Numbered from the stretch's first letter, positions 30,011 to 41,630 are shown. The stretch: DNA of 64,000 nt from Wolfiporia cocos (GCA_029448655.1 JACCLO010000022.1:1-64000); one strand, 5' to 3'. The notes: generated by a model from the letters alone, not told the origin. Made by a program: numbers and translations.

Positions 30011-33000
30011 TTATGTGTGGCCCTTGAATGTGCTAGCTGCAGACTGAGCCATCTCTACCCACATTGCCTGCTGTTGAAAAGCATATGCCTCTGCTCCTCG
30101 TTGGGCTGTTCCATCTGCTATCTCCTGCCAATCCCTCGCCCTCTTCTCAAAATATCTCACCGTCCAATTCATCTCTGCCAGCACGATGGCATGCTCCTCT
30201 TTCCATCTATCATTTCTTGCCTTGGTCCTTAGCCAGTTCACCCGTTGCACTTTCAGCTCACATCAATAGGTGGACGTGCTGACCAGGACAGCTTGGAGAC
30301 TCACATTCAGCCAACCAGTCAGACTGGCTGGTGTCCCCTGCCACATCCACCGCCCAGATCCAGGACATGGGCTGGTTGTGCATGCCCTGGACTGTGTTGT
30401 CCATTATGTGAGTGATTGCCTTGAGGTCTTGTGGCTTGAGAACCTTGTACTTTGCCAGTATATCCCCGTTGGCCCCGAGCCGTTCCATTGCCCGTCTTGC
30501 CTGTGTATAGACCCGTGCGTGTCGAGCCACCATCTTGGCCACCACCTGCACTTCGCCCCATGCCCGTGTCTTTGTTTGCTGGCTGTTGGATGGCCTCACT
30601 CTGTTCCGGAACAGGAATGACTTGTGTCCGATCGCCACTCGGATCTCATGCAGGGCATCATTGGCCTGTCCTTGCCGTAGCTGTAGCTCCACCTCAGCGA
30701 TGTGCCCCCATCCTCTTCTCTCGATTGCTGATGCCCCGAGCTGTGAAGGTAATGAAAGGCACGACTCCTCTGGCTTGGCTTCTACCTCTTCATCACCGTC
30801 CTCACCTTCCTCACCATCTACCAATTCTGCATCCAGCTCATCATCTTCTTCTTCATCCATCCAATCATCGCCCCTGTACATATCGCGGCCCCCATCTTCC
30901 TCATCTATTCCAGGAAGGACTCCAAGGGCCTTGGCCTCAAATGCCTCTATTTGACGTTGTAGAACCTGTCGCTTTTCTTCAAGTTTCAACCGGTCCGACA
31001 GCATGCGCTTCCCTTGCAACCGCCTTGACACCTCACAAAGCTCCAGCCTGTCAAGTGTCATCCAAGGCAAGAGCCATCCAACATGAAAACCCACTGCTTC
31101 TCCTGTGCCTTCATTCCCATTGAAAGCCATGCAGTGACACCTCGCCCTTTTTTCCCTTGGGACTCCTCCTTCATCATCTTCAGCTGGATGGCCTGCCTGG
31201 TTGGAGCTGGAAGCAACCAAGTGTTCACACCACGGACAGCATAGAGGTGATCGACCGCTCACCCTTGTCAAACTGAACATTGTAAATGTCCATGGCAGAA
31301 ATTTCTTGGTGCCGTCGTGTCTGTGCATTTTCTGCAGCAGATCTCCACTCTGTGAGCTTTGTGTCGCTTGCTGTAGTCTCCAGGTCGTTGAGCTCATTTG
31401 TGCTGCTGATGACCCCGTCAACGGCTTTCTTCCACTTCCGGGCCAATGAGGGCACTGCACAGCCATATGATGAGACGGTCACGGTGGATGTCAACAGGAT
31501 CTACCCACCCAGCCCAGTCATCTTCTTCCAGTTCGAGTCGTTCATGTGGTCATCAATGACCTCCCTACGGTGAGCTGTGCTCATGCCTCTTGTACTTCCT
31601 GAAATGTTATTGAGAGGAGCCCACAAGGTCTCGATGACCTCTCCATCCAACTGTCCGGCACCTTCCATGAATGCAGGGGAATATCTGGGATAACACTCGG
31701 ACTGATGTCCATGAACATGAAACTGCCCAATCCCTCCCTGTATCTGGAGGCCATCTGGAATGCTCAAGTACGGATTGTCACGGAAACGGTCTTGAAGATG
31801 GACCCGATACTGGCACATAATGTCATACATCAGCAGCACCTTCCGCATACCTTTCATGGATGTCGCAGCCTGGCTGAGCACATAATCCATGTTCATCTGT
31901 CTGGAACTGGGGTTTGTGACAGCTCTGATGGTTGGGAAATAGCTCACCGTTCCCCCTTCTGAAAGTCAACAACCGAGTGAGGAAAGAAGCATCCGTGACG
32001 GCCACAAGCAGCAGCCCCAATTCCAGTTGCTTCCAGATTGTGCCTGTCTGCATTGGCCTGATTTACAGCACGATGATCGTGGCACGTTGACCTCTGAGAA
32101 CAATTGTCAGCATGCCCAATACCACGAGAGGCAACAACAGCTGCAACGACAACCACCGCGACCGCGACCACCGCGACCATCGCGACCACCGCGACCATCG
32201 CGACCACCGCGACCATCGCGACCACCGCGACCATCGCGACCACCGCGACCATCGCGACCACCGCGACCACAACCTCCGCGGCATTCGCGACCTCCGCGAC
32301 CGCGACCACCGCGACCACCACGACCATCGCGACTGCCACAACCTCTGCAGCCTCAGCAGCCAGTGGCTGCAACCACCTCATCCTCACTCTGTGCAATCTC
32401 CACAGCTGCCACAACAGTACTCCCTGCTCCCAAAGCACAACTCGAATCTCCCTGCCTAGGTGCTCCAAATGCCCTTTGTCGACCATGAAATGCCCCTTTC
32501 CCCATGATCTCTATCTGACATGTGAGATCGCTTCACCTGTTTGCTCTCCTTGGCCGCTGCCAAATGAATCTTGTATCTCGCCTCTGCTACCATGAACCCA
32601 TGCCCATCTCCCAGCCACACATCATCGTCTGGCCGCCTTGTTCTTAGGTGCTCTGCAGTAAAGTTACCGTCCATCACCATGCTTCTGCTGTACTTCCATC
32701 TGGAGCACCTCAGAGGTTTGGCCTTCAAAAATAGGGGCTACGCACTGGTCTGTATCCTGCTCCCATTCATCTTGTAGATTTAGATTGACCCCAGGCTGTG
32801 GACAGGCTGCACAGAAGATTGCCAGATCTCCCAAGCCAACCTTCCGTCCAAGGTCATGTCCAAATCCATGCCACTTCCGGTACTTTAGATTCCTCCACTG
32901 TCGTGATACCCTCAGCAGCTCCCGGTACCTATCCTGTAATCCAATTGTCATCTCCACCTAGAATGCTGGTATTATTTGATTTACGTACCGGTACCCGCTG

Positions 33001-36000
33001 TGGGAAAGCATTGTCCGTCACCCGACGGAGCCGGCTGTAGTAGCTCATGGCAGACGTCTTGCATTCTTTGTTCGTCAATAGATAGTCATCAAGCACCCGG
33101 AATGTGAAGGCGGTCTGTGGCTGCAGTGTACTCGCCGGATACAGTCCCATTGCAAGCAGCTGCTGGTCACGTGGTGGGCAGTTTTCACATCCACACCAGT
33201 TGACATCCAGATGGTGAATGCCCGTCATATCCACGACCATCAACATGCTGCCGTTCCGACCGGTGCCTCGGAATGGGCTTGATTCTGTGCGCAAGGTGTA
33301 CTCCTCCCTCTCCGCCTCAGCCCCCTGGTCGTCGTCGTCCTCCTCCTCCTCCTCCCCCTCCTTCTCCATTTCCATCAGAGTTTCACCAGAAATGTGATAT
33401 GGACACCGCCTTCCAGCATGCCCCAGCTCAAGCTTGATCCCAACCCCGTGTAGTGAGGAGCGAACAAAAAAGCGACCACCCCACTTTTGGACTCGATGGA
33501 ACGGATGCTGCAGATGCACTAGCTGACAGCAGTCGATGCATGTCACCGGTCGACCAAAGCATTCTAGACATTGCCAATCGCCCTGCCATGTGCCACACTT
33601 TGAGCATATCCTTGGGTCTGGTGGAGCATCAGAGTCGAGTAGTATAGCCAGGTATGCATCCCGATGGGGCAGCCAATCCCGTAGGAAATCATTCTGAGTC
33701 TAAAATGATTCCAAACATTAATTACAGCCTGAATAATGGATGCTGTCATGACCGCAACCTCTGCAACCTCTACAACTGTGACCATCGCGACCACCGCGAC
33801 CACCACGACCACCGCGACCGCGACCACCGTGGCCGCGACCTCCATGGCTGCTGTCACGGTTTTTACCGTGGCATGGGTTCGATCCCGTACCCTCCTAGAC
33901 ATGTAGTCACATGACGTGTTCGCCGTTTAGTGTAGTGGTCAATCGCCCCCGTAGCAGCGTAACTACTCACGTGCCTAGGTCGCCTTTGGCTCACGTTACT
34001 GTAGCACATGACTGACATGCGCGCACGGTCCCTTACTGTAGGGTAGGACTTACGTCGCGCCTCTGTAGTACAGCATGTATATAGTCTACTGCGCTGGGGC
34101 CTTACAGCCCCATGCTTGTTATTCTCGACGTTGGGGCTTGTCCCCCTGTATACCACCTCTACCACTGTGTGCGCCTGCTGGCTTAGCCAACTCTTAGTCT
34201 TGCTCGTCTGCGCCTCGTCACTGCGGTGTGGGGTTATCCCCAAAGGACTTGCGCGTTAGGTTGAGGGCCACTAGGACAGCAGTACACAGGTTATACGGTA
34301 TGAGCGTATATCTGTGTCATAAATGTCACGGTTTTCTACCTGACGTTGGGACAGTGTACTCCCCCGGGGTCGAACCCCGGTCCTCTTGGTATCTAGTCAC
34401 ATGTTAAGGCTGTTCCATAGTGTAGCGGTTATCTTCCATACCTTAGTTGTCACGTTACAGGGACACATGACTGTAGCTTAGTCATCGGCGGTTAGCGCCT
34501 GCGCACGGACTCTTACTTTAGGGTCGGTACTTACAGTAGTACGGTGCGCAATGACATGTATATAAGCTAGCGACTGAGGTCTTACAACCTCAGTCTAGTT
34601 ATTGTCGACATTGGGGCGTGTCCCACAGTCCATCACTTCTTGCGTGCTCTGCTGGCATAACCATCGACACTCTCTTTGGTCTTTGAGTCTCCCTCATAGC
34701 CAGCGCCACTAGGACGGTGGTACTTTAGGCATTGCGCCTTCGGTCCTAGGGCATAAGCAGTACGTCGTGAGATAACTGCGTCATAATAACTAGACTACTT
34801 TACCTCCCCCCCTTGGCATCGTTCTACGCCTTGGGGCCGAGGGTTTCCCACTCTATAGGTAGACGACGCGGCGGGGGCACCTCCTTGAACAGGAGGTCGG
34901 CATCAACTCGCCTGCCCCCCATACAAGCGTTGTCATGGCGACCACCCCTCCCTCTGCGCTCCTTCATGGGCGCGAGCCTTATCGTTAGGCATCAGGACGG
35001 TGGTACGTTATACCTTACAGAGGAGTGGAAGACGAAAGCCCGCCCTCGCTGTTGAGCGATAGCAGGACCTCACTGGTACGTTTGCAATAACGTACGTCCT
35101 GGGCGGCACGGACACCCCATGTCCCATGACCAGTGGGTATGTGAAGCGCTTCGGCGTAACCCCACACTTGACATGGTCGAACAACATGCGGACCGGTCAT
35201 TCAGTCGCATCAAACCCTCAGTGCAGGCGTCGCGCGGCGTGTTCGAGCAACACCGTATGAGCCGCATTCTAACGCGAAGTAGAGGGGCCCGACATCCTTC
35301 ATCGGGGCGATGAATGTAGAACAGGAGGTAATGTCACGGTTTTCTACCTGACGTTGGGACAGTGTACTCCCCCGGGGTCGAACCCCGGTCCTCTTGGTAT
35401 CTAGTCACATGTTAAGGCTGTTCCATAGTGTAGCGGTTATCTTCCATACCTTAGTTGTCACGTTACAGGGACACATGACTGTAGCTTAGTCATCGGCGGT
35501 TAGCGCCTGCGCACGGACTCTTACTTTAGGGTCGGTACTTACAGTAGTACGGTGCGCAATGACATGTATATAAGCTAGCGACTGAGGTCTTACAACCTCA
35601 GTCTAGTTATTGTCGACATTGGGGCGTGTCCCACAGTCCATCACTTCTTGCGTGCTCTGCTGGCATAACCATCGACACTCTCTTTGGTCTTTGAGTCTCC
35701 CTCATAGCCAGCGCCACTAGGACGGTGGTACTTTAGGCATTGCGCCTTCGGTCCTAGGGCATAAGCAGTACGTCGTGAGATAACTGCGTCAGCTGCAACT
35801 TCCTCCACCTCAACATAGTGGATACCGCACCTTACACTGTTGTCTCCGCACACTCTCCGAGACAGGCAGAAAGTCCATTCCTCCTCCACAATCCTCAACA
35901 ACATTGCTGCCGACCTTGCCAGGTGACTTTGATGGAGAGGAGTTCCTTGGGCCTTCAGGTGGCCTGTTCCGTTCTTTTGGAATAGGAATATAAGTTATTC

Positions 36001-36079
36001 CATGAAAGTTGCGTCGCTCCTTCCGCACAACATGTACCACCTTCTCCTTGGGGATAATAACGCGCCCCTTTGGTCCCAT
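30011..36079 (-). CDS. KDZ-class transposase, full length, 10 exons
   Basis: Minus-strand exons: 36079-35831, 33699-32989, 32933-32746, 32699-32537, 32093-31948, 31900-31509, 31454-31263, 31206-31095, 31047-30305, 30249-30011. All junctions are GT-AG and in phase, giving 1044 aa with no stop. Residues 115-151 form the cysteine cluster typical of KDZ proteins (CSKC, CLEC, CIDCC, HPFH). Next come the WCGCENC region and AACPQPGVNL. The RNase H-fold catalytic triad is visible as D393 (MVMDGNF), D512 (LMYDIMCQY) and E576 (GEVIETLW), with the conserved IGQFHVHGH between the last two. The C-terminal third is helical (GQANDALHEIR; RVNWLRTKARNDRW). It would cut and join the transposon ends in the nucleus. 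Intron 1 is 2131 nt because an LTR-element dimer entered it; introns 1 and 4 hold CG-rich minisatellite. Confidence 0.93.
32139..32337. repeat. CG-rich minisatellite in intron 4 of the KDZ transposase
   Basis: An 18-bp alternation of ccgcgaccat/cgcgaccac (about six clean copies, then variants) within the 443-nt intron 32094-32536. All other introns untouched by insertions are 46-56 nt. Confidence 0.8.
33779..33850. repeat. CG-rich minisatellite in intron 1 of the KDZ transposase
   Basis: About 70 bp of cgcgaccac variants, next to the insertion point (gctgc, 33847-33851) of the LTR-element dimer. Without the dimer, intron 1 would be about 185 nt. Confidence 0.75.
33852..34319 (+). repeat. LTR of family A, left part of an LTR-element dimer
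   Basis: 468 bp, TGTCACGGTTTTTACCG...ATCTGTGTCA, same family as the solo LTR 46352-46827. The left flank is gctgc (33847-33851); the matching gctgc is not at its right end but at 35792-35796, beyond the next element. Only taaa (34320-34323) separates it from the family B element. U3 carries tRNA-like GGTTCGATCCC and TAGTGTAGTGG motifs. Confidence 0.8.
34324..35791 (+). mobile_element. Complete small non-autonomous LTR element (TRIM-like), family B
   Basis: Two 460-bp LTRs, 34324-34783 and 35332-35791, apparently identical, enclose 548 bp without a coding gene. TATATAA is at 34559-34565; agtctagttat (34592-34602) is exactly complementary to ataactagact (34786-34796), the PBS two bases after the LTR, giving a Tf1-like self-primer. 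A purine tract gaacaggaggtaa precedes the right LTR. The internal start resembles that of the element at 15901. It lies in intron 1 of the KDZ transposase, same strand as the window and opposite to the gene. Confidence 0.88.
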
Positions 36080-36473
36080 CTTTGCTCCACAGCAAAGAAG
36101 AGTGCAGCACCCGGTGATGCTCAGAAGCAATGGGAAGCAACAATGGGAAGCAGAGGTGGGAAGCAGGGGTGGGAGGCCACAATAGAAAGGCAGTGACGGG
36201 AGGCAGTGACGGGAGAGAGCAATATTAGGATCAGGGACCACCGTCAGGGTGATACGGAGGATGAATATTTACCCATGGTCTTGGATGCCACAACCTCGGA
36301 CCGGCGGCCGGCACACATGTGCCGTGGCATCCCGCCACCCAGCGCAAGCCACTATCTTGGTAGTTGTACTGTGAACTTCCACCACGGTAGACAAGTGTGA
36401 CCGATTGAATACTAGATGCCTCTTCATCCGCCTCCTCCCACACTCATCGTCCTCATTCCTCCTCTCACCCACA
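36080..36473. promoter_or_regulatory. Divergent promoter region, KDZ transposase / small gene
   Basis: 394 bp between the ATG of the KDZ transposase (minus) and that of the 173-aa gene (plus). A short repeat gggaagca/gggaggca recurs five to six times at 36130-36212. No clear TATA box. Confidence 0.4.
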
Positions 36474-37097
36474 ATGTCCCCCAGTCCGGAACAGCTCAGG
36501 CAGGCGCACATCAGTGTCAACCGTGACCTGCTGTCCATCATCAGCTGGAGGTGTGAGTCTGCTCTCCATGCACTTCAACCTAGCACCCAAGACCATCTCA
36601 TCCGTTGGGAGAATGGTCTCAAGACGGAGCTTGTTTGTCTGCCATGTCCTTTGGTCTAGTCAGAAAGCTCATTTGATTTAGACTGCCGCCAGGAACGTTC
36701 TCGGAGAGCTGATGCTTGTGGGAGAATCCGTTCAAATCCCTCCTACCACCGAAGCCATTGCCGATGCCACCATCTGGTCCGAGGAACCTCACATCGATAT
36801 TGCTGCCATTGTCATTCCCAAGACCACCACCATTTCTGAAAACCTGTTAGGTCTTGCACAAGAGCATGCATGGTGGACCTGGAAGCAGGATCAAGGAGCG
36901 GATGCTCCTAGATGGTGGACGGACCCCCAGCATGCATCCGTGAGTGCCCCTCTCCATCGACTCTTCTCAATATTTGACTGAATTCTCCCAAGGGCTGGGG
37001 AAATGAAGGGAGCATCTCTCCTGTCCAGTCAACCAACTATCGCCAAACTATTAACCTCATCTCGGAGGATCTTGCTGCATTGCGTAAACAGCTTTAA
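36474..37097 (+). CDS. Hypothetical 173-aa protein divergent from the KDZ transposase
   Basis: Spliced model: exons 36474-36632, 36682-36939 and 36993-37097 with 49- and 53-nt GT-AG introns in phase, stop TAA at 37095. It begins MSPSPEQLRQAHISVNRDLL, is helical and soluble, and contains SEEPHIDIAAIVIPKT and the Trp-rich EHAWWTWKQDQGADAPRWW. It has no signal peptide or zinc motif. I do not recognise it. Its head-to-head position with the transposase suggests a KDZ-cluster accessory gene. The solo LTR 37110 lies 12 bp past its stop and could supply its 3' end. Confidence 0.55.
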
Positions 37098-37109
37098 GTA
37101 TTACGATTG

Positions 37110-38199
37110 TGTCACAGATTTATCTGGGGCTTACAGCATTTTTCCTATGATTATAGCAATTTACCTGGGATTTATACGTCTAACTACCAGTTATCTACGG
37201 GTTAACTCCCATTGCCACCACGACAAGCTCTTAACTGGGCTTATCAACCACATGACCAGCTTACGTAACGCTACGGTACAACCACGTCCAATAGCAACAC
37301 TACAGCTACGTCATACAGGTCTCGCCCGTCAGAGCAAGACCAGCCACGTCATAGATCCTAGATCATAATGATAGGCCGAGCGCGGCACGCTCGCATAATA
37401 ATGTCCACATGTACAAACAGTGCCTCGCGGCCTTGTACTATTGGGTCGGCCTTCCCGGCTTCCCACCGCTATAAGATCCTTGATCACAATGGCACCTCAG
37501 GCGCGCCACGCCTTCGCATAATAATGGCAACACGGCCAAATAGCACTATATTAGCACCAAGGCAATATCGCTATAGGCTCGGCCTTCTCGGCCATCCCAC
37601 GGACTCGACGTTCTCCAAGTCCCGGGCTTCTGCCATCACGGCGTTGCCCATACCCCGGACCTCGCCTCACGGCTAAGTCCAATACATGCCCCGGTAACCA
37701 TCCGGTCCGGGCTGTAACACATGCCACGGTACTTCCCGTCCAATGGCATAACGACCTCGGCGCCTCGCCTTGGTCATCCTACGAAGACCGGCCAATCGCC
37801 ATTATACCTCACGGTATCCGGCAACCGGCTTCCCTTATACCCGGGCTGCGCCCGCGTTTATAAGATAACATACACAAATCCCTCTCATACGATTGGTTCG
37901 GCCATTAGGGCCTTACCACGGCCATTCTATGTAGAGTCCATAAACAATAGATAAGATAAGCTTCGCCCTTTGGCAAAGCCACATAATCCGGAAAGGTAAC
38001 GACTAGCTAGTAGCACGTGACCTTCCCATAAACATGTATATAACTAGGGGCTTGACGCCCTATAACTCTAGTTCTATTATTCTCGGCTTGCGCCGTAGAA
38101 TAACCTCTCACATCCTGCTGCGCTGGTATTGTCTCCTCTCTAAGTCGCCTTATCTCAACAATATAGGCACTTGGTGAGTCCCACAGGCATACTGTGTCA
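37110..38199 (+). repeat. Large solo LTR (1090 bp), TSD gattg
   Basis: TGTCACAGATTTATCTGG...ATACTGTGTCA with the perfect duplication gattg at 37105-37109 and 38200-38204. TATA-like catgtatataac is near 38034. It is almost twice the length of the other LTRs and represents a separate family whose full-length element is not in the window. Confidence 0.85.
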
Positions 38200-38235
38200 G
38201 ATTGTAACATGTAACTGGGTAGCCAAAGCAGCTAC

Positions 38236-38340
38236 AGAGGTCGCGGAGGTCGCGGAGGTCGCGGAGGTCGCGGAGGTCGCGGAGGTCGCGGAGGTCGCGG
38301 AGGTCGCGGAGGTCGCGGAGGTCGCGGAGGTAGTGAAGGT
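38236..38340. repeat. Regular CG-rich minisatellite, 9-bp unit GGTCGCGGA
   Basis: About 11 near-perfect tandem copies, the most regular plus-strand array of this family in the window, lying 30 bp after the solo LTR. Confidence 0.85.
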
Positions 38341-38580
38341 TGTGGAGGTGGCGGTCTCAATAAAGGTAGTTTCAGGAGCGGTACCAATATCCAAAGCATA
38401 TAATTCAGTGTTGTCAAGTACCAGTTTACTTACCAGCCCTGAGCCCGAAATCTTCAAGGATTGCCCTAAGACAATAATTCTCGACCATCAGAGCTGAGAT
38501 CGCGCAGAGCTTGATTTCCCAACTTCAAGAGCAGATGTTAAGGTAGTGCCGTCCAGATGTCGTGCAGCATCACCGCGGTG

Positions 38581-39160
38581 GAACGAGCTAATGCGAAAGT
38601 GTTTGTGAGTTTGCAGAAAAATCTCTCGAGCGACAGGCTAGATCCCTACATCGTTTGAAGCGCAGAAGCTAGGCAAACGGCTGCAGGACGAGAAGACCTA
38701 CTATACCTCAGCAAGGCATAACGTGCGTTCGTTCAAACCAAGTCCGAGTCATATGTCACAGCTAAGAATACTATATATACGTTATCGGACTGCCAGAGGT
38801 AATATTTCCTGTCAGAACAGTTGCAGTGGTTGTGGCAGCTGCGGTGGTCGCGGTCGCGGTGGTCGTGGTGGAACGAGCTAATGCGAAAGTGTTTGTGAGT
38901 TTACAGAAAAATCTCTCGAGCGACAGGCTAGATCACTACATCGTTTGAAGCACAGAAGCTGGGCAAACGGCTGCAGGACGAGAAGGCCTACTATACCTCA
39001 GCAAGGCATAACGTGCGTTCGTTCAAACCAAGTCCGAGTCATATGTCACAGCTAAGAATACTATATATACGTTATCGGACTGCCAGAGGTAATATTTCCT
39101 GTCAGAACAGTTGCAGTGGTTGTGGCAGCTGTGGTGGTCGCGGTCGCGGTGGTCGCGGTC
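38581..39160. repeat. Tandem duplication of a 290-bp unit
   Basis: 38581-38870 and 38871-39160 are near-identical direct copies starting gaacgagctaatgcg. Each contains a TATA-like ctatatatacg and ends in a short CG-rich minisatellite (38841-38870; 39131-39190). The minisatellite at the unit junction may have mediated the duplication. Confidence 0.8.
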
Positions 39161-39204
39161 ACGGTGGTCGCGGCAGTAGCGAAGGTCGCGGTGACTGATC
39201 GCAG

Positions 39205-40560
39205 ATGTCAAGGTCATCCTTTCAAGTAATGTCTGCAGCCCAGATCCCCAGTTGGCCATTATTTTTGAACAATGCATTCACCCTTCCTTTGACAGTAGCC
39301 GTCACTGGCAACGGTAATGACGGTGAAGGTGACATAGACATTGGATGGCTTGTCAAAGAAATATGTGATCTTACGGAGGGAGGTAGGCCACGCGTTACAC
39401 TTCAAAAGAGCAGTGTAGTGCTAAAGCACACAAAGCATGGGAAATTGAACTACATAAATGGCTGGACCCAACATGATACCCAAGCTGTCATTGTAGCCCT
39501 TTTGGAGGAGTGGCTAAAGCACCATTCATTGGCACATCACATTGGGTCTGTGGCATGCCCCGTGATATGGCCAGGCATGCTGTGCATGGATGTAGATTTT
39601 TTTGTGGCCAAGTTTGTTCTGGTTGTACCTGTACATGAGAAAGAGCCTTTTGCAGTTGGATGTTTTATTTGTGCAGCATTTCTAGTATGCCACTTACATA
39701 GGCTTGCTGTTTCTGTCTTGATCCTGTCTACAATGAGCATAACCACTGAATTTCATACTGCATTGCTCCATTCCAGATCTTCCTGTGTAAGCTCGCTTTG
39801 GAGCATTCTCAGAGCAATTGCTGTAGCCTCTGTGCACTGGTCCGTTGCAGGTAATGAAGCAATAAAACATTGGTAGTGTGCTGTGTGTGGATGCAGATAT
39901 TTCTGCTGCCAAATTGGTTCTGAACAAGATCCAGCCTTTGAAAGAACACCAACGGATCAATTTGAAGTTTCCCAGTGGCATCGGTGATGAAATGCACGCT
40001 GAAGTTGAGTATCCTCCACAGCTTCACTCAAAGTAACTGATTAATCTCGGTGTCCTCACCTTCCTCATTATCATCCATGTATGGCCACACAAGGCCCAAA
40101 GTCCTGTACATGTATGGATTCTGGAATTCTGTGTTGACAGTCATGAGACAAGCAATGTCTATGAGTTGCTGGCTGTACCATTCATGGATGGAGAAATTGG
40201 ACAGTGTCCTAACAGGCATATCTTCTGCACCATCTCCTTTGGTGTCCCTGGCCACTAATGGTCTTGCCCAATACCATGAGGGAGTTGTCTTCTATGGCTT
40301 CCTTGATGATATCCCTGGCATCTGGTAGATGTGTTGGGATACCTGATACACATAAATTAAGAACTCACCATGGATGCATGTATCTGTACACTCCACATGA
40401 AGCATGATTGTGGTAATCCCAAGTCTTGAGGCTGTTTGGAATGGAACTTCTGAAGCTGTGGAATCTGTGACTGATGCATCAAACAATACAAGAATAATAC
40501 AGGTCATCACTCTTTTGCCAGCTCTCATCAACAAACCATCACCATGTCCCTTCCTGTAGT
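39205..40560. other. Unresolved gene-like region, unrecognised
   Basis: Both strands have medium open frames. On the minus strand, 40534-40292 reads MLMRAGKRVMTCIILVLFDA and 40255-40028 reads through SNFSIHEWYSQQLIDIACLM, with a possible short intron near 40330-40375. On the plus strand, a 223-aa frame (39205-39876) contains VDFFVAKFVLVVPVHEKEPF, and a similar segment (ADISAAKLVLNKIQPLKEHQ) recurs at ~39895-39955, an internal duplication. No single consistent gene model emerges. Its position just inside the subterminal array suggests transposon cargo, probably decayed. Confidence 0.3.
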
Positions 40561-40599
40561 TGACATTGTCATCGACTATGAAGGGGAAATCGCAGCATT

Positions 40600-41630
40600 G
40601 GTGGGCCCACCCACAACCATTGGGTCATGGTGACTGTGGGCTGACCAGTGACCATCACAACTGTCTGGTCGCGGAAGTGGTGGGCCGACCCGCAACCATC
40701 ACGATCGTTTGGTCACGGCATTGGTGGGCCGACCCATGACCGTCATGACCATGGAGTCGCAATGGTTGTGGGCCGACCCGCAACCGTCGCAACTGTCTGG
40801 TCGCGGAAGTGGTGGGCCGACCCGCGACCATCATGACCGTCAAGTCGCAATGGTTGTGGGCCGACCCGCAACCGTCGCAACTGTCTGGTCGCGGAAGTGG
40901 TGGGCCGACCCGCGACCATCATGACCGTCAAGTCGCAATGGTTGTGGGCCGACCCGCAACCGTCACAACCATCCGGTCGCAGCAGTCGTGGGCTGACCCG
41001 CGACCGTTACAACCATCCAGTCGTGATGGTCATGGGCCGACCCATGACTGCCACAACTGTCTGGTCGCGGAAGTCGTGGGCCGACCCGCAACCGTCACGA
41101 TCGTTTGGTCACGGCATTGGTGGGCCGACCTGCGACCGTCATGACCGTGGAGTCGCAATGGTTGTGGGCCGACCCGCAACTGTCGCAACTGTCTGGTCGT
41201 GGTTGTCGTGGGCCGACCCGCAACCGTCACAACCATCCGGTCACAGCAGTCGTGGGCCGACCCGCGACCGTCACAACCATCCAGTCATGATGGTCATGGG
41301 CCGACCCACTACTGTCACAACTGTCTGGTCGCGGAAGTCGTGGGCCGACCCGCGACCGTCATAACCGCCCGGTCGCGGCAGTCATGGGTCGACCCGCGAC
41401 CGTCATAACTGTCTGGTCGCGGAAGTGGTGGGCCGACCCGCACCCGTCGCAACTGTCTGGTCGCGGTTGTCGTGGGCCGACCCGCGACCGTCACAACCGT
41501 CCAGTCATGGAAGTCATGGGCTGACCCGCAACCGTCACAACCATCCGGTCGCAGCAGTCGTGGGCTGACCCGTGACCGTCATGACCGTCTGGTCATGGAA
41601 GACATGGACCCACCCGATGGTAGGCCTGAC
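40600..41630. repeat. Subterminal tandem array, about 44-bp unit (about 23 copies)
   Basis: Units of the form CTGTCTGGTCGCGGAAGTGG followed by TGGGCCGACCCGCGACCGTC. It is the reverse-complement counterpart of 11930-12410 but longer and more regular. Each unit contains an interrupted palindrome (ggtcgcgg...cccgcgacc). Open frames on both strands are periodicity artefacts. Confidence 0.8.

Noticed and set aside
33564..33902. Val/Ala-rich minus-strand frame upstream of the KDZ exon as protein-coding
   Set aside because: The KDZ reading frame is joined cleanly by splicing 35831 to 33699, which places this repeat in intron 1.
33866..33960. A real tRNA gene in the family A LTR
   Set aside because: The B-box-like motif precedes the A-box-like motif, and no acceptor or anticodon stem can be formed in order; reported only as tRNA-like motifs.
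38236..38340. Regular short tandem units as a CRISPR array
   Set aside because: The 9-bp units are contiguous with no spacers, and the genome is eukaryotic; this is a minisatellite.
40600..41630. Long open frames across the 44-bp array as proteins
   Set aside because: They are shadows of the repeat, with overlapping frames on both strands and no conserved non-repeat part.
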